Shown: one piece after another, positions 1 to 8,380 of the stretch
Layout of the letters: each line of letters begins with the position of its first letter
Numbering within the stretch: the first letter of the stretch is position 1
Source: Caldilineaceae bacterium SB0661_bin_34
GTDB taxonomy: Bacteria > Chloroflexota > Anaerolineae > Caldilineales > Caldilineaceae
Direction of reading: 5' to 3'
Length of the DNA: 64,000 nt
Assembly: GCA_009841145.1 (NCBI GenBank)
Contig: VXMJ01000063.1
Location: 1 to 64,000, forward strand
Program-made: the position numbers and the translations under genes
Notes under the pieces: model-generated
Database searches by the model: none
What the model saw: the letters and a program-made list of their open reading frames with translations, nothing else
What the model was told of the DNA's origin: nothing

Positions 1-148
1 CGAACCAGGCCAGTTGGAAACGCCCCCGCGCCCAGTTCGCCGCCACCCGCGCCCAGCCCGCGTGCTCCAGCATCCGCGTCGCCTGCTTGTCGGTCGGGTC
101 CAGGGCGATCCGGTGGGACTTGCCCAGCCCTTGCAGATGCTTGCTCAT
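1..148 (-). CDS. tnpB: TnpB (RNA-guided nuclease of IS607 element), N-terminal part
   Basis: This frame is absent from the ORF track because it runs off the window; I translated it from the reverse complement. It starts at the ATG at 148-146, overlapping the tnpA stop as ATGA. The visible 49 residues contain HRIALDPTDKQATRML followed by AGWARVAANWARGRFQLAW. This is the typical TnpB/OrfB N-terminus, where a basic strand and helix begin the nucleic-acid-binding region. TnpB proteins are transposon-encoded RNA-guided DNA endonucleases that help retain the element. The RuvC catalytic residues and zinc ribbon would lie to the left of the window, so activity cannot be judged. Confidence 0.8.
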   Translation of the reverse strand, partial: MSKHLQGLGKSHRIALDPTDKQATRMLEHAGWARVAANWARGRFQLAWF

Positions 149-774
149 GGGGCCGTGGCAGGCCCGTCTTCGGACTTCAGGACTTCGAGCAGCTGGCGCG
201 CCTTGGGCGACCGGCGGCCGTACAGACGCGCCGAGAACTCCGTGATGATCGCGAGCACGTCCCGGGCCAGTTCCTCCTCGAAGGAGGGGGGATCGGTCCG
301 ATGGATCACCACCACTTCGACCCCCTGCTTCTCGCACAAGGCAAACACCAACTCGGCCCCGAAGCGCAGCAGCCGATCCCCGTGGGTCAGCACCAGACGC
401 TGCATCCGGCGGCGCAGGATCAGGTCCAGCAATCGCTGCAGGCCGGGCTTGTCATACTGCAACCCACTGCCCAGGTCGCGGATGATCTCGGTGCGCCAGC
501 CCCGGGCCGCGCAGTACGCTTCCAGGGCGGCGTGCTGACGGTCCAGATCGGCCTTTTGGTCAGGGCCGGACACACGGGCATAGCCGACGGTCGCGGCCGA
601 TTCGTTGCTTGTGCCCAGCAACGCGGCGCGGTCATAGTAGCGCGTCCCCGCTGCCGACTTGCGCGCCGGCAGCAACTCGCCGGTCTCCTCCCACTTGCGC
701 ATAGTCTTCACGCCCACGCCCATCAGCGCGGCGGCCTCGCCTATGCGTATCAGTCGGTTTTGATGCTTGGCCAT
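145..774 (-). CDS. tnpA: IS607-family transposase TnpA (MerR-type HTH plus serine recombinase)
   Basis: The 209-residue protein has two domains in the IS607 order. A MerR-like winged helix covers about residues 1-55 (IRIGEAAALMGVGVKTMRKW, then RYYD). A small serine recombinase catalytic domain follows, with the nucleophile motif VGYARVS near residue 65 and the conserved arginine region LVLTHGDRLLRFG. The HTH recognises DNA and the serine cuts and rejoins strands through a covalent intermediate. I chose MAKHQNR at 774 over the track start at 792 because the family starts there. The gene appears intact. Its stop overlaps the tnpB start, so translation is probably coupled. Confidence 0.88.
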   Translation of the reverse strand: MAKHQNRLIRIGEAAALMGVGVKTMRKWEETGELLPARKSAAGTRYYDRAALLGTSNESAATVGYARVSGPDQKADLDRQHAALEAYCAARGWRTEIIRDLGSGLQYDKPGLQRLLDLILRRRMQRLVLTHGDRLLRFGAELVFALCEKQGVEVVVIHRTDPPSFEEELARDVLAIITEFSARLYGRRSPKARQLLEVLKSEDGPATAP

Positions 775-837
775 AAGACAGTATACTACCATATAATACC
801 CATTTCAGAGAACTGTTACTACCCCCATCGTGATCAG

Positions 838-978
838 CAATTGCGGCCGGTCTGCACATGCGACCGACCCGGAACAGGTATCGTCGAAGATGCGTTCGCA
901 GCCCGCGGCCCGCAGGGCGTCGATTTGCAGATCGTGGTTTTGTTCGTGGGTCGAAACCCTGGTGTAGCCAACCTTCAT
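838..978 (-). pseudogene. Serine resolvase/invertase, N-terminal fragment interrupted by IS607
   Basis: From the ATG at 978 the frame reads MKVGYTRVSTHEQNHDLQID, then GCERIFDDTCSG and DRPQL. This is a Tn3-resolvase/Pin-type N-terminus with the catalytic serine in RVST. Resemblance ends after about 47 residues at base 838, and the rest of the open frame is flanking element sequence. The missing C-terminal part would be expected left of the IS607 element, outside the window. A Shine-Dalgarno-like GGGAG precedes the start. The gene is broken and presumably non-functional. Confidence 0.75.
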
Positions 979-1085
979 CTGTAACTCCCTGCGGATTGTG
1001 GTTCGGAACCGTTCACGATCGCGGACAGTATCAAAAACGGTGTATGGTGTGGATAACGGAACGGCAAACCCCCTATAATCGACGC

Positions 1086-1934
1086 ATGAACCAGGTTGTC
1101 GCACAGGCCACTGCCCACGACGCGCACGCCTGCCGCGTGGCGCAGGTCGTCGAACAGGTCGAGGGCGTCGAACGGGTGATTCTGTTCGGTTCGCGCGCCC
1201 GTGGCGATTTCCAGCCTGGTTCAGACCTCGACCTGTTGGTCGTGTACGCGCCGGGGTGTTCCCGAAGCGACGTCTTCCTTCCGTGCGTGCAGGCGGCGAA
1301 GGCGGCGACAGTCGGCGAGTACGGCCGCTCCGTCAGCGTCGACATCACGCCGCTGGCGTCCGACCACTTCGACTTCATGCAGCACGGCATCAACCATGTG
1401 GCCGCCCATGCGGCCAGGGAAGGGATTACGCCGATGGGCGATGTCTACCGGCCACCGTCCGAACCCCGGGAACCAGCCTTGCCGGAACATCAAAGGCGGG
1501 AATCAATGGAACGTGCCTTCCATGCGGTTGGCCACCTCGACGCCCTGGAGGGATTGTTCGAGCTGGGACCGGACCACTATCGGCGACCCCAACAGTGGGA
1601 GATCAATGTCGGCACACAGGCCCAAAGGGTTTTGGAACATGGCCTCAAGACCGTGATCGCCGCACATGGCGACGCCTATGAATGGCGGCATCCCTTGGGC
1701 GGACAACTCGAACATGCGCAGCGGCACGTACCCGGCCTCTCGCTCCGGTCGAACCTGGCCGTGCTGACCACCTTTTCCGGCGGTGATGTTTACGACACGC
1801 CGGAACTCGAAGTCGGGGCTGACGAATTGCTTGCAGACATACGCGCCGATGTGCAGACCCTGTTCGCCATCTGTGCCGAGAAGGCCGGTTTCGACCCCTG
1901 GGCAATCGACAGGTCGGACTTTCAATCGGCGTAG
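1086..1934 (+). CDS. Nucleotidyltransferase (MNT type) fused to HEPN domain
   Basis: The 282-residue protein begins at the ATG at 1086, in frame with the longer tracked ORF. Residues 25-100 form a minimal nucleotidyltransferase domain: VILFGSRARGDFQPGSDLDL matches the GSxAxG-x5-SDxD signature, and SVDIT supplies a third acidic position. About residues 140-270 form a helical HEPN-like domain (AQRVLEHGLKTVIAA onward). No clear Rx4-6H RNase motif is visible. In MNT-HEPN toxin-antitoxin systems these are usually two proteins, the MNT modifying and silencing the HEPN toxin; here they are one chain. The substrate is unknown. It lies next to an IS607 insertion and near a second such fusion gene. Confidence 0.75.
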   Translation: MNQVVAQATAHDAHACRVAQVVEQVEGVERVILFGSRARGDFQPGSDLDLLVVYAPGCSRSDVFLPCVQAAKAATVGEYGRSVSVDITPLASDHFDFMQHGINHVAAHAAREGITPMGDVYRPPSEPREPALPEHQRRESMERAFHAVGHLDALEGLFELGPDHYRRPQQWEINVGTQAQRVLEHGLKTVIAAHGDAYEWRHPLGGQLEHAQRHVPGLSLRSNLAVLTTFSGGDVYDTPELEVGADELLADIRADVQTLFAICAEKAGFDPWAIDRSDFQSA

Positions 1935-2215
1935 CCCGTCCCCCCTGTCGCGGTTTGCAGTCCCGTACCGTGCCAAAAACATGCCGGGGGCGTGTGGCGG
2001 GACGATGAATTCGGGACGGGTTTAGGAACGACGGCGGCCAAACGGCCCGGCGCGGGGCCCTGAAGCGCGAAAGATGTGGATCTTGTGTTCCTGGGCATCA
2101 TCGTTCTCGCCGTCACCTTGACGATCGCGAGTCCGAAAAGGGACGATACCGCCTCAACCAATAGGGAAAGATCGGCTGTCATGGATACACACTCACAGAT
2201 GAAGTGGGAAGGCGC
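1935..2215. other. Intergenic stretch
   Basis: I see no convincing gene, RNA or repeat here. The long minus-strand ORF across it has no recognisable domain and overlaps the small plus-strand fragment that follows. Confidence 0.5.
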
Positions 2216-2419
2216 ATGACCGGACCTTCGGCCACTCAGGCAGAAACCGTCCTGAACGGTAAGCTGGGCGACCTGCTCATTGCGCGGCATCCCAGATGGA
2301 ACGAGCACAACGTGTTCATCTCGTGGCTGCTCTTGAAGCAATGCGGGACGATCCAAGATGTCGGGTTTCCGAATCCGGGTTGGCTGTTCGCATACGGCGA
2401 TTGGGTAATTGAGCTGTGA
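2216..2419 (+). pseudogene. Possible N-terminal fragment of a restriction/methylase-type protein
   Basis: From the ATG at 2216, preceded by GGGAAGG, the frame encodes 67 residues. The first part, ETVLNGKLGDLLIARHPRW followed by NEHNV, recalls the N-terminus of some N6-methylase or type I restriction-like proteins. This is from memory and is not a firm match. After about residue 37 the sequence looks random and ends abruptly. It may be a decayed remnant or chance. Its position between two MNT-HEPN genes would suit an accessory defence locus. Confidence 0.25.
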
Positions 2420-2626
2420 TATCCACCTGTACATCACCTGAGCTCAAATCATTCGCCGAGTCCAACTTCAATGTTGGAAGCTTTGAGGTCGGCTCAACTG
2501 ACTACAATCTCGACCCTGTCTCAACCACCGAACCGGTGAGCAAGGAGTGTTCGGCCTGGCACAGGAAGATGAAGCAGGTGCAGAACAAGCGTTCAGAACC
2601 GATCGCCTTGCGCTATCTAACGCAGT
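2420..2626. other. Intergenic stretch
   Basis: Moderate GC and no credible frame. The two short plus-strand ORFs listed in the track have no family resemblance. Confidence 0.4.
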
Positions 2627-3793
2627 CTACATAGGGGTACTGTGGTCCGCGTCGACCTCTCGACCTTCGGGCTCAACGAGTAAGGTGCGCCAAGCCGCGG
2701 GGTCGGCCATCACGACAGCGATCCGATCTATGGCGTCGGCGGGCGAACCGAACTTTTGCCAATGGGATTCGGTGCGCGTCAACTGGGAATCCGTCAGGAT
2801 ATTGCCAAGCAGTTTCCGCAGTGCGTTGATGTGGGTCGCATCAAGCACCTCCTGCTGAAACTGTTGCTTTTCCCTGTCGCTGAGTTTGTGGCGGGCGTAG
2901 TGGGCAAGCGGCAGCGTGCCGAAGCCTCCCAGCACATCATCGCCCACATACTCGCTGTAACCCACCTCGCGGGGCATTTTGCCCGTCGCTGCCAACGCGT
3001 GGTCGGCCATCGCCAGACAGGCACCCTGCGCCGCAGCAACCAACGTTTCGGTAGGCAGCGTAGGCCACTCCACCTGCGAGTCCTGGCTGTAGCGCGACGT
3101 TTGGTAATAGGCATCCAGCTGCCTCAGATGGGACGCCGGCGCGGCAGTGAGCAGGACGCTGTGCGGATCGGCGGGCAGCAGACCGGCGAGCGTCGTCAAT
3201 GTATGCCGACCTCTATTGTCCTTGACGACATCGAAAACATCGATGCCCAATGCACCCAGCGCGGCTTTTACGCATCGTTCGAGCGCGTTGTGTGCGGCCA
3301 TGACCGCATCGCCTTCGGCTTCGTCGGAGCCGAAGGCGACCAACGCATATTTCAAATATCGCCGTCCGGCTTGCAGCAGATCCCTGACTCCTTCCCAAGT
3401 ATCGTTTTGCTCCATGGGGGGTAGCGGTTCTCCTGCAGGGGTCATTCCGTGTCGCTGCACCTGCCCGGCGATGTGGGGCAGCGACGTGCGGCACTTGTCG
3501 AACTCGGCGCGCGTGAAGTGGAATATCTGTGTAGAGGGCAACTCCGCATACGGCTGCCCTTGGGCGCAGATTTGCGCCAATGCTTCCTCGGCGGTATCCC
3601 TGTCGCCGCCAATCACCGCCAGATCGATGTCCGAACCCGACTGCCAGTTACCGGCGGCACGCGAACCGAAGAGCAGCACCTGCGCGTCGGGCAAACTTGC
3701 CTGCAGATCGCCCGCCAACGCCAAGGCGCGGGGATCGGGGCCGCCATGACCTTGCGTCGGGTCGGCGGTGAATCGTTCCAAAGCAGCGGCCAT
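2627..3793 (-). CDS. Nucleotidyltransferase-HEPN fusion with C-terminal extension
   Basis: The 388-residue protein has an MNT-type nucleotidyltransferase domain at about residues 25-110 (VLLFGSRAAGNWQSGSDIDL). A HEPN-like helical domain covers about 135-255 (MAAHNALERCVKAALGALGI, then TLTTLAGLLP), with no obvious RNase motif. About 130 further residues, including VGYSEYVGDDVLGGFGTLPL, match nothing I know. It faces the first fusion gene at 1086 but is clearly longer and divergent, so this is not a recent duplication. The likely role is modification of a protein or RNA in a toxin-antitoxin or defence setting; that is inferred from the domains only. No close Shine-Dalgarno precedes the ATG, so the start is uncertain. 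Confidence 0.7.
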   Translation of the reverse strand: MAAALERFTADPTQGHGGPDPRALALAGDLQASLPDAQVLLFGSRAAGNWQSGSDIDLAVIGGDRDTAEEALAQICAQGQPYAELPSTQIFHFTRAEFDKCRTSLPHIAGQVQRHGMTPAGEPLPPMEQNDTWEGVRDLLQAGRRYLKYALVAFGSDEAEGDAVMAAHNALERCVKAALGALGIDVFDVVKDNRGRHTLTTLAGLLPADPHSVLLTAAPASHLRQLDAYYQTSRYSQDSQVEWPTLPTETLVAAAQGACLAMADHALAATGKMPREVGYSEYVGDDVLGGFGTLPLAHYARHKLSDREKQQFQQEVLDATHINALRKLLGNILTDSQLTRTESHWQKFGSPADAIDRIAVVMADPAAWRTLLVEPEGREVDADHSTPM

Positions 3794-4321
3794 GTTGCGG
3801 TTTCCGATTTACGTTCGCAAGGAGGAGATACCGACAACGGAGGATTGTACGCCACGTACGAAGGCAGTCCTGGGGGTATGGTCCATGCGCAGGAAGCGGA
3901 CCATGCGCGTCAACACTTGGTCGAACTCCCCGTGAGGCCCTTCCATGCATTCGATGCAGTTTGGATCAGGTAGAGCTTGGTGTGTATCCAATTGCAGGGA
4001 TCCCAAAGGCGGATCGGCACTTGGGAAAGGCGTTCTTGGCGTTCACAAATGGCCCTGCACTGCGCCCGTTCCCGTCCCAAGCGCCGGTTGACCGAGCAAG
4101 GGTTCTGATACAGGGTTCTTGGGCCATAGGGTTGCTTATGCGGCAATCAAGCCGATAGCCCCATACCTGAGAATTCGACACCACAGATCCCGCTACCATT
4201 CGCCCCGGAATTTGGCAACGCTCGGAGCATACCGAACCGTACCAATACAACGGCAGCAGTCCCCACCGCTGTGCGGGGCTTCTGTTTGGCAATTGCAGGT
4301 GCTTTTGGGCGGGGAGCGGTG
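3794..4321. other. Gene-poor 0.5-kb stretch
   Basis: Only short overlapping ORFs without domains occur. It separates the 5' end of the minus-strand nucleotidyltransferase gene from the 3' end of the metalloprotease gene. I see no repeat or RNA. Confidence 0.45.
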
Positions 4322-5950
4322 TCAGCCGGAATTGAAGATGCTTTCCATGAAGGCGTGGACATCCGGTGCCCTTTGCAGCAACGCAAACCTGCCCCAGCTC
4401 CCGGGCATGCCGAAATCCGACAACCTCCAGGTGGCGTTGAAGTACAGCGTGGTGAAGACGGCAAAAAACTCCTCGACGTTCAACATCGCATAGGTGCCCT
4501 CAAAGCGCCCCAGCCGCCGGGCCCGCTCGTAGAGGGCCTCGATTTGCACGTGATCGGCCGGAGTGAAGCAGAGGTTTTGAATGAGGTGCGCGAACTCGTG
4601 GATCGTCACGTCCGACCATGCGCCGGTGTCGCTCGACAGGGCGAGCAGATTGTCCTCCGGGATGCCGGACACGGGCTGGCCCGGAATCCCGCCAAGGCCG
4701 AGGTACGTATCGTACGGGTCCCCGACCTCATCGGGCTGCCCCTTCAAATACGCAAATTCCGGCAAGTCGGTCACGTAGCCGTCGCCGGGGTAGATCGCCA
4801 ACTCCGCACCCGCCTCCGCCAGACAGTCGGGAATGCCGGGTCGCACATTGGCCAGCATCTGTTCCACCCGGTCGCCCGCGGCGTGCAGGGCCCGCGGGTC
4901 GACCTGGGCGGGTGCTTTGATCCACACGTCCCCGCGTTGCAGGAACTGCGCGTAGTAGGACGGCACCGCAACCACGCTCAGGCTGTTGAGCAACGACCGC
5001 CCAATGCTGTCGGCCTCTTCGCTTGCGCATATGCGATGCTGCGCGCGGAAGGCGCGGGCCGGCCCGACCTGCGAACCGCCCACCATGATCACCTCCTCGA
5101 CATCGAGCAGGCACGCACCGGGGCTTTCCCGCACGCGGTATTTGAGAACGTACCGTGCCCGGCCGACCGCGTCCCGCTTCTCGAACGATTCGACCTCGAA
5201 CACCAGCGCATGCGGCCAGTCCGCGCGCAGATTGGCCCGTATCGTTGCTGCCAGACTGTCGAGCGAGGCGCCGTCCGGATGGGAGTGCGAACGAAGTCGC
5301 AGGCTGCCGTCGCCCACCCACTCCGAATCGGCGACGTACGACCACTCCCGTGTCCAGCCGGCGGGAATGTCGACCGCGAACGCGTAGTCGTGGTTCCGGA
5401 TTACGATGCCGGTGTCGATGATCGTCGCCTGCCGTGGCGGGCCCGCGGTCTTGGCGAGCGCATCCATGATCGACCGCACGGCGTCTGCGAGGGTGGGTGT
5501 GGCGCGGGCAATGGGTGTGGGCGAGCGCACAGGACGTGCCGTCGCCGTTGGCAGCGGCACCGACGGATCGATTGAATCCAGGTACGCCTGCCAGCCCCCC
5601 ACGTGGCGCGACATGATCCAACCGACTTCCCCGGTCTCGGTCTTCAGCTTCAGAAGCGTCCATCCGGCACCGCCTCCCGACCTCCCCGTCACGCAGACCT
5701 GAAGCCCGGGTTCAAGTTCCCGGCTGGAGTAGTTGAACGTCGCCGGTATCGAGCCTTGCAACACATACTGAAGCTCGCCTTCACACTCCATCCGCGGGGC
5801 CGGTGGCGTCGCCTTGGTCGCCACCACGGTCGACCGTGTGAATCCAAGGCCCAGACCGCAGGCGACGACTGCGATCAGGATCCCGCTGACAAGGTACCTA
5901 ATACAACTGCGACGAGACTTCGACACTGTGGGACCATCCGTGGAAAGCAT
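4322..5950 (-). CDS. Membrane-anchored gluzincin-type zinc metalloprotease
   Basis: The start at 5950 is chosen over the tracked GTG at 5977 because GGAG lies ten bases upstream. The 542-residue product has a hydrophobic segment near residues 20-40 (YLVSGILIAVVACGLGLGF), then an SH3-like stretch (VGWIMSRHVGGW), a Pro/Thr linker with PTATARPVRSPTP, and a C-terminal catalytic domain. The zinc site is TIHEFAHLIQN (HExxH) near residue 470, with a downstream glutamate in NVEEFFAV as probable third ligand. It should act outside the membrane on peptides; the substrate is unknown. The central region with DIPAGWTREW is unassigned. It stands alone on its strand. Confidence 0.7.
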   Translation of the reverse strand: MLSTDGPTVSKSRRSCIRYLVSGILIAVVACGLGLGFTRSTVVATKATPPAPRMECEGELQYVLQGSIPATFNYSSRELEPGLQVCVTGRSGGGAGWTLLKLKTETGEVGWIMSRHVGGWQAYLDSIDPSVPLPTATARPVRSPTPIARATPTLADAVRSIMDALAKTAGPPRQATIIDTGIVIRNHDYAFAVDIPAGWTREWSYVADSEWVGDGSLRLRSHSHPDGASLDSLAATIRANLRADWPHALVFEVESFEKRDAVGRARYVLKYRVRESPGACLLDVEEVIMVGGSQVGPARAFRAQHRICASEEADSIGRSLLNSLSVVAVPSYYAQFLQRGDVWIKAPAQVDPRALHAAGDRVEQMLANVRPGIPDCLAEAGAELAIYPGDGYVTDLPEFAYLKGQPDEVGDPYDTYLGLGGIPGQPVSGIPEDNLLALSSDTGAWSDVTIHEFAHLIQNLCFTPADHVQIEALYERARRLGRFEGTYAMLNVEEFFAVFTTLYFNATWRLSDFGMPGSWGRFALLQRAPDVHAFMESIFNSG

Positions 5951-6212
5951 TATGGATCTACTCCGAATCGCCCGCACGTGACCAGCGCGCCCATTCGGTG
6001 GACAAGGCTCCGCCGCCGAAGGCCCGCATCGAACCTGGAATTGACGGAATCACCTGCTTCCCGGCAAATCGGCATACCTAGGAAGGCCGAGACGGCCGCA
6101 TTCAGGCGTCCTGCGCCCTATGGCACTCCGAAGCTTCGACGGTTTTCAGTCGGATCGGTGCCTATTGGCACGCGGAGGCGACCTCGGTGAACATGCGCTG
6201 CAGTGCGGCGCT

Positions 6213-7946
6213 TCAAGGTTCACCGCCGGAGACCGTAGATAATTCGCCAATCCGTTGCCGGATGCGCCTGGAGGCAACTGCAACTGCCAGGCCCACATCC
6301 ACTGTTCGGTTACCCAGCTGTTGATAGCCGACACTGAATTCAAGTTCAGCGATGGGGTCCAGATCGATGGTTGCAGACTGCGTTAGCTTTGCGCCGTCAA
6401 GTCGCCACAGCATGGAGAACTCCACACTGAACCCGCGGGCTGTGTTGCCGGTGTATGTCTCGAATCTGTAGGCATGCCTAATCTCCAATGACCTTGTACT
6501 GCTCAATTTGAAACCGTCGGCAACAATGCCCGTCTTCGTCTTTGGCCAGTAATGAGCTTTCAACAGCTCGCTGGAATTGCTCTCGCTGCCATCCATGGAT
6601 ACATAAGAGATCGAAACGACTCTGCGAAACAGCTCGGAGATTTGATCCAGTTCCGTGTCCAGTTCGTCCAAGATCGGTCGAATGGATCGCGTGAATGCCA
6701 AGTCCAAAGCCCTGACGTCAGCTTCATCGGGAGCCGGCCCCTTGTTTCTGTCCACGAAGGCGGCGGTTTCGCGGCTCTCGTCAAGCCTGGCCAGGGTTCC
6801 GCCCAAGATGGCCAACGGTACCACTTCGCTGTCACTGCGGGACTGGGCCTCCGTGCCGCCGTACACTACAAACTTGGAAGTGACGTTGGGCACCAGCTCG
6901 GCCACGCGGTGAAGCGACTTGAAGTAGCCCGCACTGATGGTCGCACCCGACTTGACCTCGAAGGCGGCGATGTCTTGCCCGGCGGGATAGAGAAGATCGC
7001 ACTCCAACCGTTTCACGTCTCGGTAAAAGTGCAGGTTGTCAGCTCTTTTTCTGCGGTTGTAGCGATGCTTGACCGCCTCCGCCACCACCGCGTTTTCAAA
7101 GAGGGGACCGCGCAAGGGGTGGGTGGCAATTTGGTCGGCACTCTCTATGCCAATCAGGTAGGCAGCCAGTCCGACATCGTAGAAATAGAGCTTGGGGGAC
7201 TTGATCAGACGCTTCCTGATATTGGCGAAGTAGGGAGGAAGCCGGAAGACGATGTAGCTCTCCTCCAATATTGAGAGCCATGCCCGCACAGTGGTGCGGG
7301 ACACCCCCACATCGTCGGCCAACGAGTTGTAATTGACGAGCTGCCCCACCCGTCCGGCACACAGGCGCACGAAACGCCGGAAGTCGATCAGGTTGTGTAT
7401 TCCTGCGAACTGGCGTGCGTCACGCTCCACGTAGGTATTGACGTATTCGGCCAGCTCCTGGGTGGGATTGAGGTTCTGGTCGATGATGCGGGGATAGAAG
7501 CCGGCATAGAGAATGTCGTCCACTGCGTCACCGGCACCCGCCTGCTGACGTTCTGTCAACGACAAGGGCAGCAGGTGAAATGTAGCCTTTCTGCCGGCCA
7601 GGGATTGCTTGATCCTGCGGGAAAGCTCGAACTGCGCACTGCCTGTCAGAGTGAACAAGCTGTTCGACCCTTTTTCGTCCACGACCACCTGGATGTAGGA
7701 CAGGAGCCCCGGCACATGCTGCACCTCGTCGATGATGGCACCGCCATCAAGCCGGGCCAGGAATCCCCTGGGATCCGACTCGGCGAACTCCCGCTCGTCC
7801 AGAGCCTCCAGGTTGACGTACTTCAAGTCCGGGAATGTGGCCCGGCAGAGTGTCGTTTTCCCCGACTGCCGGGGACCGGTCACAGCGACAATCGGGTGCT
7901 GCTGAAAGGCCGGCTTCAGGTATCGAGCCAAGTCTCTTTTGATCAT
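6213..7946 (-). CDS. AAA ATPase with DUF4143 module and extra C-terminal domain
   Basis: The start MIKRDLARYL at 7946 fits the family. Residues 20-35 hold Walker A (VTGPRQSGKTTL) and about 72-80 Walker B (GGAIIDEVQHVP). LTGSAQFEL matches sensor 1. The DUF4143 part shows a winged helix (DDVGVSRTTVRAWL) and a PD-(D/E)xK-like end (CDLLYPAGQDIAAFEVKSG). Family members normally end near residue 390-400. This one continues about 185 residues with a mostly beta-type tail rich in aromatic residues that I cannot place. Function in this family is poorly known; the nuclease-like fold and frequent mobile context suggest DNA-related or toxin-antitoxin-like activity. A 13-bp inverted repeat lies just upstream. 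Confidence 0.75.
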   Translation of the reverse strand: MIKRDLARYLKPAFQQHPIVAVTGPRQSGKTTLCRATFPDLKYVNLEALDEREFAESDPRGFLARLDGGAIIDEVQHVPGLLSYIQVVVDEKGSNSLFTLTGSAQFELSRRIKQSLAGRKATFHLLPLSLTERQQAGAGDAVDDILYAGFYPRIIDQNLNPTQELAEYVNTYVERDARQFAGIHNLIDFRRFVRLCAGRVGQLVNYNSLADDVGVSRTTVRAWLSILEESYIVFRLPPYFANIRKRLIKSPKLYFYDVGLAAYLIGIESADQIATHPLRGPLFENAVVAEAVKHRYNRRKRADNLHFYRDVKRLECDLLYPAGQDIAAFEVKSGATISAGYFKSLHRVAELVPNVTSKFVVYGGTEAQSRSDSEVVPLAILGGTLARLDESRETAAFVDRNKGPAPDEADVRALDLAFTRSIRPILDELDTELDQISELFRRVVSISYVSMDGSESNSSELLKAHYWPKTKTGIVADGFKLSSTRSLEIRHAYRFETYTGNTARGFSVEFSMLWRLDGAKLTQSATIDLDPIAELEFSVGYQQLGNRTVDVGLAVAVASRRIRQRIGELSTVSGGEP

Positions 7947-7951
7947 CGCTA

Positions 7952-7991
7952 ATGGGTACAATTGTAATAGGGACTAGTCAATTGTACCCAT
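7952..7991. promoter_or_regulatory. 13-bp perfect inverted repeat before DUF4143 ATPase gene
   Basis: ATGGGTACAATTG at 7952-7964 is repeated exactly in reverse complement at 7979-7991, separated by 14 bases. It begins five bases upstream of the ATPase start at 7946. On the minus strand it includes TTGACT and TACAAT promoter-like hexamers. It could be an operator or an mRNA hairpin; nothing shows which. Confidence 0.6.
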
Positions 7992-8089
7992 GATGGCCAA
8001 TGCTACGATCGTTTTGTCCCCTTCACGCGGCCTCCTCAATGAAGTGCTTTTGTAAGGGTTGCCGGTCCCACCCACTGAGGAAAATGAAC

Positions 8090-8260
8090 TCGTGAGTCCA
8101 TCTTGGTGTTCCCGCTCGTGTCGGAACCCCTCACTGTCTTGAGGACGAGAACCCGATCCCGTCCACTGCGCACAACCAGGTCGATATCGCCTGAATCTGT
8201 CGATTTCCCTCGGCTGGGCCCAAACCACTTGCCCAACGTCCCTGTCCCATCCGCCTGTAC
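8090..8260 (-). pseudogene. Possible remnant of YraN/UPF0102 nuclease-like gene
   Basis: In the tracked minus-strand frame a short run, SGDIDLVVRSGRDRVLVLKT followed by VRGSD, resembles the core of UPF0102 (GEIDLV, then FVEVKTR). The rest of the frame does not match, and the family's usual glutamate in EVK is absent. It is either a worn remnant downstream of tmRNA or a coincidence. Confidence 0.25.
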
Positions 8261-8380
8261 CACGCGACAACCGGGATCATTCGGTACCAGGCGGCACCAC
8301 GCGAAACCGACCGGAGGGGATTCCGGTCGGTTTCGCGTGGGCAATCAAGCCCTAAACAGTCTGTCTTGGTACGACAATCA

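Larger units (their letters stand above)
1..837 (-). mobile_element. IS607-family element (left part outside window)
   Basis: A serine-recombinase tnpA and a downstream tnpB overlap by four bases and are transcribed leftward, the standard IS607 arrangement. The right edge is placed near 837 because the interrupted resolvase reading frame next door stops matching its family at about 838. IS607 elements lack terminal inverted repeats and target duplications, so the edge cannot be confirmed from this side alone. The left end lies beyond base 1. Confidence 0.8.

Noticed and set aside
858-1085. N-terminal extension of the nucleotidyltransferase ORF in the track
   Set aside because: The sequence upstream of 1086 is Arg/Pro-rich without family similarity and overlaps the resolvase remnant; homology starts after the ATG at 1086.
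1922-2437. Minus-strand 171-residue ORF
   Set aside because: No domain, and composition like the other shadow frames.
4271-5575. 434-residue plus-strand ORF opposite the metalloprotease
   Set aside because: Antisense shadow; the minus-strand frame has a signal anchor, HExxH and a ribosome site.
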